Assembly: GCA_024180945.1 (NCBI GenBank)
Contig: JAKSGN010000007.1
Location: 620,001-684,000 of the forward strand
DNA: 64,000 bases
Source of the DNA: Macrophomina tecta
Lineage: Eukaryota; Ascomycota; Dothideomycetes; Botryosphaeriales; Botryosphaeriaceae
Reading direction: 5' to 3'
A program made the translations under genes and the position numbers. The stretch's first letter is position 1. Every line of letters begins with the position of its first letter. Positions 32,915 through 43,954 of this stretch are shown in pieces. Under the pieces are notes generated by a model. The model was not told the DNA's origin. It saw only the letters and a list, made by a program, of their open reading frames with translations, and searched no databases.

Positions 32915-34249
32915 TGGCCATCTGGGAACGAGTCACGGACCTGAACGACATCACGCTCCAATCCCATGACGGCACCACCTAAGCCCCTTGTAGTTACGGC
33001 TATCCAAATTCTACGGCCACTTTCCGCGGGACCAGAGTTAGTATCGAAAGTGGCAAGACCCATGCCTAGTTACCTGCCTAAAGGTTAAGGGATCTTCCGC
33101 AAGGAGTCACCGTGTCGATTCATGCTGCTTTGGTCGTATTATGATCATGTTCGGCGACCAAGCCGGCGCATAAAAGCAATAGCAAGAGCTCCCACTGGCA
33201 TTGGTAACATAGCAGCCAAAACGCATTCCGAGACCTCGCACTCACAGCTAACTTCTTAACAAGCCGCGGATTCACGAGTCCGTGTGTTGTTGTTTTGCGT
33301 GTCATGGACTTATCCTACAGCAAGGAGAAATACACAATCTACCTTAACCCTCAACACTCCGGATATGCATGGCGACCGAGATCAATATGACGTGCTGTCG
33401 CGTCGATGCTTGCCCTCACATCTGATGAAGACCACCAGAGAGGGGCTTTTATCCTAGAGAAGTTTGGCGCGTCCAACAGCTCTGCAGTTACCAGTCACGA
33501 GTGGCAATGGGAGAAACTAGCAGATATTGTTCGTCCGTCCTTGGCCGGCGTGCCATTGCAAGAGAGTCCCTTATTTTGACGTGATGTAACTCCAGAATCC
33601 ACACAGTCCAGAGATCCGAAATGAATACTGTTGAAGATGAAGTTTCTGTCTTCTACAAGCCAAGTCACTGAACAAACAAATCTGGGATCTGACATTCAAT
33701 TTGGCTTGTTTTGCCTCGTACAATAGGAATCGCTGGGCCACTCCATAATGCGCACAGGCCAGAGTAACCATGTTCATGTCAGCCACGCCTGATATTTAAG
33801 TAGTAACTCGACCCCGCTCACGGCCTTGCCGATCAACCAATATGGCCTGTCCAGGGCATGGAATCACATGCAGCTCAATATGTCAGACGAAACTTCCATC
33901 TGACGCGGCAGAACACTCCAGGTTTTACCTCCTCTGGGCGTAAAAATTCGTCCACGAGGCAGTGCTATACAGTAGAACCAGCCTATGCACCAGGGACGAA
34001 GCGGTCAAGCGGCAGTTCTAACAGACACAGTCGACAAGCTGTTCCAAGCCCTATATCTCCAAAGTCGATTGAGAACGTGGTCAAATGCTCCGAGATTGTA
34101 GGGAGACCCACAAAGACTGCCGATGAGGCATTCATTTTCTCCTAACAAGGGTCACAGATGTCCAACCTGAGGCCATGAATGGATCCCGAGCGTTGTCAAT
34201 ACTACTGGGAAGTCTGGGCCATACGCTGCTCTTAGTCATTGCTAGGGTC
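32915..34249. other. Intergenic region upstream of the plus-strand HET remnant
   Basis: 1.3 kb, increasingly AT-rich. No supported gene; open frames are short and stop-rich. The last part may include a decayed 5' end of the HET-domain gene, but no clear domain text was found before about 34260. Confidence 0.35.
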
Positions 34250-34541
34250 ACAGCGTGAAAATTGCTCTGAATATGGAGCTGCACCGCAACTTCTCAACTG
34301 GCATCGAACCTGGACCCCTAACCAAAACTTTCGGGCATACGACCGATAGAGCTCGGCACCGTGTGGTTCAATGGCTTCGGATTGACGCTCTATGCATTTT
34401 CTAAGATGACGAGGCGAAATGGCATCGGAAGTCTCTACAGGTGGCGAAAATCTATCAAAAAACAGATTTCATCGTCTCTGCAGCCTGTAGATTTGGCAGC
34501 GAATGTGTAATGGACTTCGTTCGAGGCGCAAAGGTGCTGTG
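34250..34541 (+). pseudogene. HET (heterokaryon incompatibility) domain remnant
   Basis: One frame reads LTKTFGHTTDRARHRVVQWL, then RIDALCIF, a TAA stop at 34402-34404, then DDEAKWHRKSLQVAKIYQKT and DFIVSAACRFGS. This matches the core of fungal HET domains (LPKTF...YLWIDALCIIQDD..DW..ES..M..IYQNA..TIAA), with the stop in the position of the usual I-Q after the LCI motif. Flanking frames are stop-rich and no start or complete downstream region could be built. The gene is therefore broken. HET proteins trigger cell death after fusion of unlike hyphae (family knowledge). Confidence 0.75.
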
Positions 34542-35535
34542 ACACAATTTCGAAAGTGCGGAAATGCTCCCTGGTGCTTTCAGCAAGCAGATGGGAGGCT
34601 TTATCCGTGAGTTATGAACCGAATTAACCAAGGGGATTGAACTTTGCAATAGCACGTAATGGCAGTAGTGGTATTGTGAGTAAGCGGGGCTCGAAGTCTT
34701 GGAAATGCCGTAAGCAGCTGTTGGGGAAACAAGGAGTGATAGCGGAGGCGAGTATCGACAGTGATACACCGATACTGTCAAGTTCAGAGCCATTGATGGG
34801 GACTTTGGAGCTTCTTGGCTTACTCTAGTATTACTATACAGGCGCAGACATCTCACAGTCCAGGATGACAAACTCCCACAATTGGCCAACATTGCCTCCG
34901 AGGTTGAACGTAGCAATGATAACCTCGACTTTCGTGCACGAGATTATCTGAACGGAATATGGAATGAAATACTAGTCCAGGATCTTCTATAGACTCACGA
35001 TTTCTCTTGTCCACTATAATATTATTCGGGGCTGACGCCTTCGTGGAGCTTGGTACACATGGATGGGTGATCGAGTATTCTTTTGCAATCCGAACTCAAA
35101 TTTCACAGTGGCGTAACATCGACCTTATTCAAACCGTGGTAGATAATTCTAGCAAAGCAGCCCGCCGAACAACTGAACGGCTCCTTACAAAGGGCGCACA
35201 CTGCTTTGTCCAAGATGATTCTTACTAACGAAGGGAAATTGTCGCAGTGCTGATCGACTTCTTAGAACTGGTTCATCCCACAAATGTGGGGCTTATCATA
35301 GACCGATATCCTACTACTTCTCTATGTATTTTCTAATTTTCAAGTGGACAAAATTTGTTATACCATGGCTTCGTCCTAATACGTTGTTCATAGTACTCGA
35401 GAAAGTAAATGAACAAGACAGAATCGAGGACCGGATATATTAAAAAGTTTTGCATTCCTGATGCTAGTATAGACGCGGTTCCTAAGAACTTTGCAATTAT
35501 CACTGCGGTATAATTTGATGTCATCCATTGCCTTG
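34542..35535. other. AT-rich relic DNA downstream of the HET remnant
   Basis: About 1 kb with stops in all frames. A stretch near 34930-35060 could be the decayed remainder of the HET gene, but no motif is clear enough to call. Ends just past the 3' end of the P450 gene. Confidence 0.35.
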
Positions 35536-37349
35536 CTATTTCCCCAGGTCTATTTCCTTCACCCTGACGATGAGCTTATGACCCTTCGGATGTGCCAGAA
35601 AATGGTCTTCTTGCTCGATACCTTCGTCATCCACAATCTCGGTCTCGAAACCTGCATACAACGCTGCAGCAACATGCTTGATCTCTGCCCGAATCAGTCA
35701 GCATCTCCTCTCTCATCAAGCATCCGCATCCAAAGACGACCACTCACGATACAAAGCCAAATGGCTCCCCACACAAACCCTACCCCCGGATCCAAACGCC
35801 CAGAACCACCTCCCCATCTCCCTTGCCCTCTCCGCATCCCCTCCCTCCTTCCCTCCGCAACCCGCACCCGCACCGGGCCCCTCCGCCCTCCCGACCTTCA
35901 AAAGCCCCCCCTTCCCATCCAACCACCGCTCCGGCCTCCACTCTTCCGCCTCCGGAAACACCTCCTCGTTCCGATGTAGGCACCACGCGCTCGCCGCCAC
36001 CCGCATGCCGCCCGGTATGCCCGCGTAGCAGTGCGGCGTGCCCGGCGGTCCCAGCGTAGTGCCGCCAACGACGTGCGGTGTCACGCGCGGCTGCGGGCCC
36101 GGCGCGCCGGCGTGCAGGCGCAGCGTCTCGACGACGCAGGCGTGCAGGAGGGGCAGGGTGTCGAGGGTGCGGGGGTCGGGGAGGAGGAAAGACTCGTCGG
36201 GAGTGGTGGCCGCGGCGGCGAGGATCTCGGCGCGGAGAGCGCGTTGGAGGGAGGGATGGAGCGAGAGCTGCCAGGAGAGGTAGGTGAGCGTGATTGTGGA
36301 AGCTTCGTAGCCGGCAACGGTGTGGTCCATGAGCTCGCTGGCGGTGGCGAGACGGGGGCAGAAGGATGGAGAGGGGGCCGAGGCGGCGGAGGCGTGGAGC
36401 GCGGAGGAGAGGTGGGCGTAGACGGTGGGCTGGTGGGATGGGAGGGCGGGAATGGTTGGATCGCTCTCAGAGAGGAGGGCGCCGGCTTTGTCGTTCATGG
36501 CGAGGATGAAGGCTTCGATTTCTTCAGTGACGGTGGCGAACCAAGCAGGGATAAGGCCAATGTAGAGGTATTTCTTGAGGAAAGAGACGATGGTGGGAAA
36601 TTGTAGCCAGAAGTCTGGGCCGCGACGGCTAAAGTAGAGGTCGTGGAAGCGGCGACGCTCAGCTTCGTTTGTGGTGAAGTCGGTGCTCGCGTAGAGACCG
36701 TAGAGGTAGCCAGTCACGATGTCCATGGCAGCGCCGCCGAAGAGGGAGTAGACGTCGACATCTGCTGAAGCTTCTGCCGCGGAGTGAAGGACGGGGATGA
36801 AGCGGTCCTGGACTACTGTTTGCATGACACCCTTGAGAGCAGAGGATGAAAGGATATGGGATTTGGAGTAGAGGTGGGATAGGATGCGTTTTCGGACAGA
36901 GTGCGAGTGGTGATCCTCCATGGATACCATGTTGAGTGTCCTGAAGTCGCCGATCAGAAGACCTGCCAGCTTTCAGACATCGTTCATGTCTTTGATTAAT
37001 CCCCAAGCACTCACCCGAAGTTGACGAAGACATTTGCAAACCACTCTGGCTTGCCGAACCCGCCCAGGTAGACTGTCTTAAGACCGCCCTTCACGCAATT
37101 GATGCTGATATCCGCAGGTCCAATGAGCACCACCGGCCCATGCCGTCTATGCGCTTTGTGAAGCGTGCTGATTTCGTTGTGGCGGTATCTCTGCCAGATA
37201 ATCCACAACGAGCTGAAACGCGCGATTGGGTGTACGGCTGGTATGTTGGATAATGAGGAGAAGAATGCAGGATAGACAACAAGACGATAAACCCCAACTG
37301 CGGCAACAATGGCGAGAAGAAGAGCCCCAAAAGGGCTTCCGAAAATCAT
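35536..37349 (-). CDS. Cytochrome P450 monooxygenase (family not assigned)
   Basis: Membrane-anchored haem oxygenase. Three exons, 37349-37015, 36940-35748 and 35684-35536, give 558 residues. The second junction yields a normal P450 C-terminus (LALYQIKHVAAALYAGFETE) rather than the early stop reached by read-through. Domains: N-terminal anchor (about residues 8-30, ALLLAIVAAVGVYRLVVYPA); NMVSMEDHHSHSVRKRILSH; helix-I AGYEAST; the ETLR of the ExxR motif; WRPERW; and the haem loop FGSGGRVCVG with Cys at about residue 501. A low-complexity Gly/Ala insertion (GPGAGAGCGGKEGG) sits before the haem loop. In the first intron a nearer AG would shift the frame; the acceptor at CGACTTCAG keeps it. The gene stands between HET remnants, so a role in a pathway is not shown. 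Confidence 0.9.
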
Positions 37350-38383
37350 GATCTTAGCCGCGAGTGGAAGTACAGGGAGATGAGGCTGAAGAAAGTTGTT
37401 CTTATCTATAAGGTCTACGGGACGGCACTACCCCGCTTTGGCCCGCACCCGCAGGATTCAGCCCGTGTGCTTCATCCTTGTATGTACCACAAAATTGAAG
37501 AATCTCATTGGATGTTTCCAATGGAGTCATGTCTGAGGTATCCACAGTTCTTTTTTTGCAAAGGAACCTAGCTGCTGACATGGCTACATTTTCAGAACCT
37601 CCTATTAGCCGAAATGAAAATTACTGCCCATGCGTAGCTACACGAAGGGCCCATATGCGTTGTGGAGCACCACAGACATGGTATCTCTTTCATTGCCCTG
37701 CACACGTTCTACAGCATCACAGCAGAAGTCATGGAATAAAGGTTGCTGACGTATGAGTAGTCAGGTTATCCAGGGCTCTCCTGGGCTCTCGTGCACTGTT
37801 TAGAATGTAATTCATTTCAGTCTTACTGAGTCCTTTGCGACTATACAACCCAACCCAACCATAGCCCAGGTTGGTCCCTCAAATGGTATCCGGAAAAGAG
37901 AGAACCCACACCCAACCAGATCTCTTATTTATCCTCTACCCGACAAAGAGGTCCCTCGTTTTCCAATCGGCGGATGAAGAGGAACTATGCTTAGCCACGA
38001 TTGACACCCCCTTTTACCCTACAGGCGATTGAGTGGTCAAAGTCAGATTTGACCAGAAAAACGGCTTCTCGATAGTTTCTATACGACCTTCCATGAGGAA
38101 CTAATGAGTCGAGAGTTCTCATGAACTAAACCAGGTCGTTCAGATGGACATGACTCCGGATGCTCAGATTCTACGGTGAAGTCAATACGAATACGAAATG
38201 CGGGCCAATGAGATTTGGAATCACCTCACGGGCGCATTATTGGCCCCACAAATAATCTGCTCAATATTGTAAAACGCGTGTCTCCAGTCGAAGATAGTCG
38301 AGCAAATCTTGATCTTCACTGAGACTTAATCCCAAATGTAATAGGGAAGGGAACCCACAAAACTAGGATGACTAATTACTATG
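37350..38383. other. AT-rich intergenic region upstream of the P450 gene
   Basis: 1.0 kb. The first few hundred bp should hold the P450 promoter. The rest is stop-rich on all frames with no recognisable protein text. Confidence 0.35.
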
Positions 38384-39298
38384 CTATAGCACCCTAATAG
38401 ATTTCAGTAAAAAGTGGCTACAATCCAATTCTCTACTAAAATACTCCTCCCAGCGTGCTGAAGATTTCTGGCGTATCAAAGTCGACTCAATGGGCAAATG
38501 GCCGCCTCCGAGCAGGTTACCCCATCGCAGAAGACGGCCGAGCAGCACTCTTATTAACGCAAAGAGCATGAGGAAACGCTCAAATAGACATCGTCTACCG
38601 GGAGAGTTTGATGCGCCGTCAGTTATCAGGCATGAGTGTGGAGTGCTGGCCACGTCTTCCAGGTCTAATCCGGGAAAATGTTGTGCGAGGCTGAACACAT
38701 GTCTGAAAGTACTGTTTTTCGTAAAATAATTCCAAGCCTCTGTAAGTGTCCAGGACTCAGCTCTACAGTATGTTTGGATGCACAATATGGGTTCGTCGAA
38801 GATTGCACGACCGGCCTCCGGGCTTGTTTGCGCCATGGCAGTGATCGTCAGCTCGGCGTTATTGTGAATCCTATCCATATGATTTGACTTTGAATTTGGC
38901 CACTTTTCTCCGCGGTCATGAAAGTCGGCGTAGAGGCAGGTGTTCTCGCTTTAATACTGGGAAAAGATGAGTTGCCCCTTCAACGGTCAGAGTAGCTGTG
39001 TCGGTGGCTAGGGAGACATACATCTTCTGCACCGTCGTCACATCCTCCCACATGTCCTCGCGCCATTCACCAACGTGATTCAGCCTGAGAAGATCCAGGC
39101 TTTTAAGTTCACTTGCCACTTTCCAAAGCAACACAGTACCAAGGGTATTGTTTTTCCGTGTTGCAATATGCGGCCATAAATTACCTTGCAGATACCTACC
39201 AAGCCAGCTTGTAATCGTATGGAGTTTTGAGCGAAAGACTGCTCAAGACCAGACGGTCCGTTTTCCCATTCAAATATGCCGGACATGACGATGTCCAA
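38384..39298 (-). pseudogene. Probable second HET-domain gene remnant
   Basis: Reading minus strand from about 38940: FHDRGEKWPNSKS, then MDRIHNNAELTITAMAQTSP, resembling the HET-domain segment in which a Cys-I-x-Q-D stretch is followed by M..IY.NA.LTI.A.A. Downstream frame continues to 38384 without recognisable features. Upstream fragments on other frames (WREDMWEDVTTVQKMY near 39060, SGIFEWENGPSGLEQS near 39270) may belong to the same decayed gene. No intact start and no continuous splice model was found. Confidence is moderate because only one motif is clear. Confidence 0.42.
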
Positions 39299-42200
39299 GT
39301 CAAGTCCTCAGGATATCGGCAACCGTAGAGGTTCGAAGTAACTCAAAACTCTTGCCACGCAGGCAGTCGTGCCTAGAACTTCGAACGTAGTAAAAACGAC
39401 GGCCTCGATGCGGGGACACCGCCGCAACAAGAGCGACCCAATATCCGGACACTCCTCCACGCAATCTCGGCGGTGGCTCTACCGTTTCCTTGGCATCAAC
39501 TCCTTTGGTAATAGTCATCTGATTCCCTAACAGATCGGAGTGCCGATGTGTCTAAAACAGCCTCCAAACGACTCGGGTCTGTGTATCTGTCCAGTCATGG
39601 GCAGAGGAGGGTGCAACAAAAATGGATACGCGCGAAGGCTTAACCAGGCCACATACCACGCGAACATGGCGATAGGCGTTGTAAGGAAGAGCCTCCGGGA
39701 ATGGCACATGATGAAGCTTCGCTGTGGCCACAGTTACGCGGGATTTGGGCACTTTGCTTTAAGGCACTGCAGCTGTTTAGGCAAAGGCAAGGGATAAAGC
39801 AGATGGAACACTTCGGCCAATAGCGTGGCAGGTGGTGCGGACAGCAGAACTGTAGAGCTGAACCAGTGAAGACTTGGCGAAGCTCGAGGTTTCGTGCGTC
39901 TTACTAGTCATAGGCGTGTGCTTCGCGATGCCATGGTGGGGCAATGGCTTCATTTGGGGCGCCGAAACTAAGTTCTTAGCAGATTTACCTGCCCTATCAA
40001 ACGAGTGCGAATTTACCTCTATGGGTCAAGCCAAACACTGACTTGCGGTAAAGAAGGAAAATTTCCAAGCGGCACACATGGCAAGCCAGAGCAAACGCTG
40101 CAGGAAATCGGGCCACTCGGGTGGAAATGCGTGGTGTGCCTATGCTTTGCCGCTATCATGTTTGGCATGCGGCCTTGAGGCCGAGTTCCATGGAGTGTTT
40201 CGTAATTTTCTCCCCAGTGCATTCTGATCCGAGCAGCTTTCCACCTTCCCGCCCGGGAAAATATCTGCTTTGGTTGATCATTGAGTGGGATGGGCGTAGC
40301 CATTGGCCGTGCTCGTCCGCGAACCGCTGATACCACCCATACGGCGGGCAGCTTATGGGAGTGGCTGAAGAGACGAAACATATCAGAGGCCCTAACGGAT
40401 ATTTTTCTTCCTGTCAAGTTACACTGTAAGAGATGCAGTGCATGTCCACACTGGCCCTGGAAGGGTAGCAAGTATTTCGGGAGCGCCTGCTGCCTGGTCT
40501 GGGGTGGCATCCCCATCGTTCCAAGAGGTAGTACTGGTACCTCTCGTCAGCCCTACGAGAATGCAAACGCGACCACCGCCAGGGCCAAGTGCCTCGAGCC
40601 CAGTGTTTAGGTGGCCGTGATACTGGAAACCTGGCCAGTCGAAGATGCGTACACCAAAGAATGGCGAGGGTAGTCACTTGAGGTACACCTAACACTGCTT
40701 GGCAGTACACTCTTTGAGCGTGAAGCTTCGTCAGAGATTGGAGGCCAGGCACGTAATGCAGCCGAGGCGCAATGACTGAAACGATAACAACGTCAACTGC
40801 AAATAAAAGCAGTGAAGTGCGATCAAGAGCGAAGAGGTAATCGACGTGGACAGGCCTCGCTCTCTTCTCCCACGCGGAGGACGGAAATTCCGCCGCTTCC
40901 GTTCGGACTCGCATCGCATTGCCTCGGAAGTGATAAAGTGAACGTTTGAGCACGTGGGACGGAGGGCACTATATTTGACTCCAGAAGCAATGCCGGTTGA
41001 CACGAAGATGACAATGAAACGGCGTTTCTTTGATCTCTCTGTTTGTACGCCAGCAGCTGGAGCAGAGCCGCCAGATGGAATAAAATGCAACACATGCGAC
41101 TGCTACGGCTGCAAATCCAGTCCTGGTTGCAATGCGGCACACGCGCAAACATCGCAATACGTTTCCGACTGGTTTGACGGCTTACGGAGCCAAAGTTGGC
41201 GATGGGCATTAGCCAATCGCGTTGGAATAGTAAGTAGCAAACGTGAGGGCACACTTGACTCGCAGGAAGGCTCAAGCAGGTGTCTACCAGAGGAGCAAGA
41301 GGTCGTGTGCTCGATTGCCCGAGCAGCTCAAGGGCCTGGTCCTCGTCGCTACATGAAGAGGGCCAAGCCCGCGGCTAGTCAGATTCACCCGCAGCTTATT
41401 CGCGCAGTTCTGTCTGCGGACCGATTCCGGCGTCTGGAGTTTCTACTGCCCAAATCTTGCTCCGAGCATGGGAGTTAATCGTGGCTTGGGCGCTCGTTGG
41501 CCCGCTTCTTGCAAGAGACGCGCTTGGAGACATTCTACGCATGTCGAGGCTTTGCGAGGCGATCGTCATCAGAGCGGGTGGGCCGGGAGTAGATGCCGGA
41601 CCATTTTAGCCCGCTTTACTCGCCTGCAACGTGTAAATGGTCTTTTGGACACCTTTGTACTTACCCTTATAGCGCGCGGGAACAAAACCGTTTCACGACT
41701 CGTCTGTTAGTTCATGCTAAACGCATTCCTGGCCAGGGCAGGGTCTTCTTAGTGACTTTAGCCCGGAATCTACGCATTCCGGGATCGGCACGCTTAGACG
41801 TCTGAGCCCGTTCGCTTGCGCATGTCTAAGGAGGCGTCGCTCCACTTTCTTGACTCCGGTCGTTTGCTCAGCCTTGTTATATATACTGCCAAGTGCTGGA
41901 AGTGCCGCTTCTTCTTGGCCGCAAGCATTTCCCGGCTCGTCGGCGGACTCCCAAGAAAATCGACTGCATCAAGATGTCGCCGGCCAATTCTTCTGGAAGC
42001 TAGGACGGTCTTGTCAGCCAAGTTATCTGTGACGCCCAGGGGCTTCGAGAGCTTCATTTCTTGCCAAAGCAGTAGCCAAAGCCACCGGAACTCAGGGAGT
42101 CGCTGTTCCAGAAAAACGGGCGCTTAGAGGTCCAAGAAATACCGACTGTTTCACAGCACCCCCAAACACACCCTCTGGAGACACAACAGCGCTGTCATCA

Positions 42201-42668
42201 GCTGTGGCACAACCTACGGCAAAGTTTTCGCCTATCAGTGTTCTGGACTCAGCGCGACCAGACACTATTGCGCCGTGGGGCTCAGTACGACAGACTGTAC
42301 GCTGCCGAAGAGCGGCAGTGCGAGCAGAGACCGAGATCCCTTGCTTCCGGGTCCTACAGAACGCCTAAAGGCTGAGTGGCTCGAATCGTGTCCTATGTTC
42401 CAGACACTCTGAGTGGCCATGGGCACGAGACGCCAGGCACTGCCCTGACACGGACACGGGCGTCATCCAAGGCTGACGCCCATCGCTCCGCAATGTCCGT
42501 GCGGCCACTAAACTATTAGACCTCCTATACTGGATGCCTCGTAGAATTCTACTTAAATAGTGTTGAGGTAGCATCTGAACACTGCTGATCATCCCCATCT
42601 CCTGCACAACTTCTTCCAACGTCCAAACTTTCCCCCCCGAACCTTCAAACCGCTACTCTCGCTTCACA
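39299..42668. other. 3.4-kb accessory region without a supported gene
   Basis: Open frames up to 179 codons (40414-40953 minus, 40954-41478 plus) carry no domain I recognise; a few hydrophobic stretches near 40730-40850 minus suggest a decayed membrane-protein gene at best. A 12-bp palindrome GTAGAATTCTAC at 42539-42550, followed by an AT-rich CTTAAATAG, lies about 120 bp before the RNase-like gene and may be its promoter. Confidence 0.35.
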
Positions 42669-43341
42669 ATGAAGTTCACTGTCTCTGCTCTTGTCGCCGC
42701 CTTCTGTGCCGTTGGCCCTGCAGCTGCTACCATTGGAGATGGCACCACCGGAGCGAGCGGCATCGTCACCGCCTACCCGCTTGGTCTCTCGACCGATGAG
42801 TTCGTTTGCGAGAGTCAGTTGATCCCTCTCTCTCCGTCACTGAATAATCGCCAAGAGAACAGCTACTGACGATCCCCGCGACAGAGCGTTTCACCGTGAA
42901 GGCTGTGAAGGAGCAGGCCAAGCTTGCCAGCAAATTCGTCCCCGCCGCCGATGGCACGGCGGCCAAGGGCGCTCCCGACGGCTGGCCCAAGGTCTTCAAG
43001 CCCACTGCCGATTCCACCGTCCTCCATGGTTGCTCTGGCACTGTTTACCAGTTCCCTCTCACTGATCCCGCCTTCACCGTGAGTGGATCTTCTTGACAAG
43101 AGACGAAACTAGTCCTTGTTTCAGCATGAGCTTTGACGGCTGACGATTGTATAGGGCGGAAAGGAGGGCTCAGACTTCCTGCTGATCGAGGCCGACTACG
43201 CTGGTGATAAGATCGAGCTTTGCAACGCTGTACGTAATTTTTTCCGCCCTCGCTTTACCTGTTTGCTGACGAGTGATGAAGGTCACTACCGGCGCCAACG
43301 GCGACCTCGTTGAGTGCGACCACCACCGTAACGAGCTCTAG
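42669..43341 (+). CDS. Small secreted RNase T1/N1-fold protein lacking the catalytic residues (effector candidate)
   Basis: Four exons, 42669-42813, 42885-43078, 43155-43229 and 43282-43341, give 157 residues. Signal peptide about 1-20 (ends PAAA). Four Cys remain in the mature part (C47, C98, C136, C150). The order of landmarks follows the guanyl-specific RNase fold: FVCEKRFT...AVKEQAKLA, a GWPK loop, VYQFPL, FTGGKEGSDFLL, and TTGANGDLVEC at the end. Compared with RNase T1, the usual active residues are changed: Tyr38-Pro-His40 reads Trp82-Pro-Lys84, Glu58 is Gln104, Arg77 is Phe121 and His92 is Thr. It should therefore be inactive as a nuclease. RNase-like secreted proteins with lost catalysis are known as effectors in powdery mildews (RALPH class); the same role here is inference. 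Confidence 0.83.
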
Positions 43342-43917
43342 GCTCCCTGGTTCTCTAAGAAACCTGCATGCCGCAGATTTCACGCGAGCAATCCTCATGT
43401 ACATATGCTTCGTTCAGGGTGATGATTGGTTGACCTGTCCCGCATCGCTTCGGCGTCTTTGCTTCATATATCCTTGGTTAGAGCGCCGCAAGGCAGATAG
43501 ATTATGTTCAACATCGGAGTTTATCTTTCTCTGCTCAGGCCTGCTGGTATTCTTTTTGTGCCTGGAGGGAAAATCCGCAGAGCGTCTTAGAATAGGCAAC
43601 GTGCAAAATCCCAAAATGTACCATCGAATTTTTGAACTCACTGCTGTGGATGAGAGCGTGCTAGTTCGCTTGCCTGTGTGTCGCAATGCATTATCCATTG
43701 TTCGGCAATCAAACCGAGACTATGATATACCATTTGCCCGCAGTCAATCAGATGGTTCGTCGCACTACAATGCCTGCATCCGCAAGCTATGTCTTAGCTA
43801 TTTACAGGGGTGGAATAGCGTTTGAATTTGTCGCAGCTTCATTTGACCGCAACGCAGCTGCTTGGCGAGCTCATACTATGGAGCGCAGAGAAAGGCCATG
43901 AATATCGCCTTGTTTTC

Positions 43918-43954
<37 letters not shown>

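Noticed and set aside
34290..34380. GGTTCGATGCC on the minus strand, suggesting a tRNA
   Set aside because: Stems do not pair, and the plus strand here encodes the HET-domain remnant.
36031..36606. 191-codon plus-strand frame inside the P450 gene
   Set aside because: Antisense to P450 motifs; Gly/Arg/Glu-rich shadow.
40414..41478. Possible decayed membrane-protein gene on either strand
   Set aside because: Only a few hydrophobic stretches; no family motif and no intact splice model.
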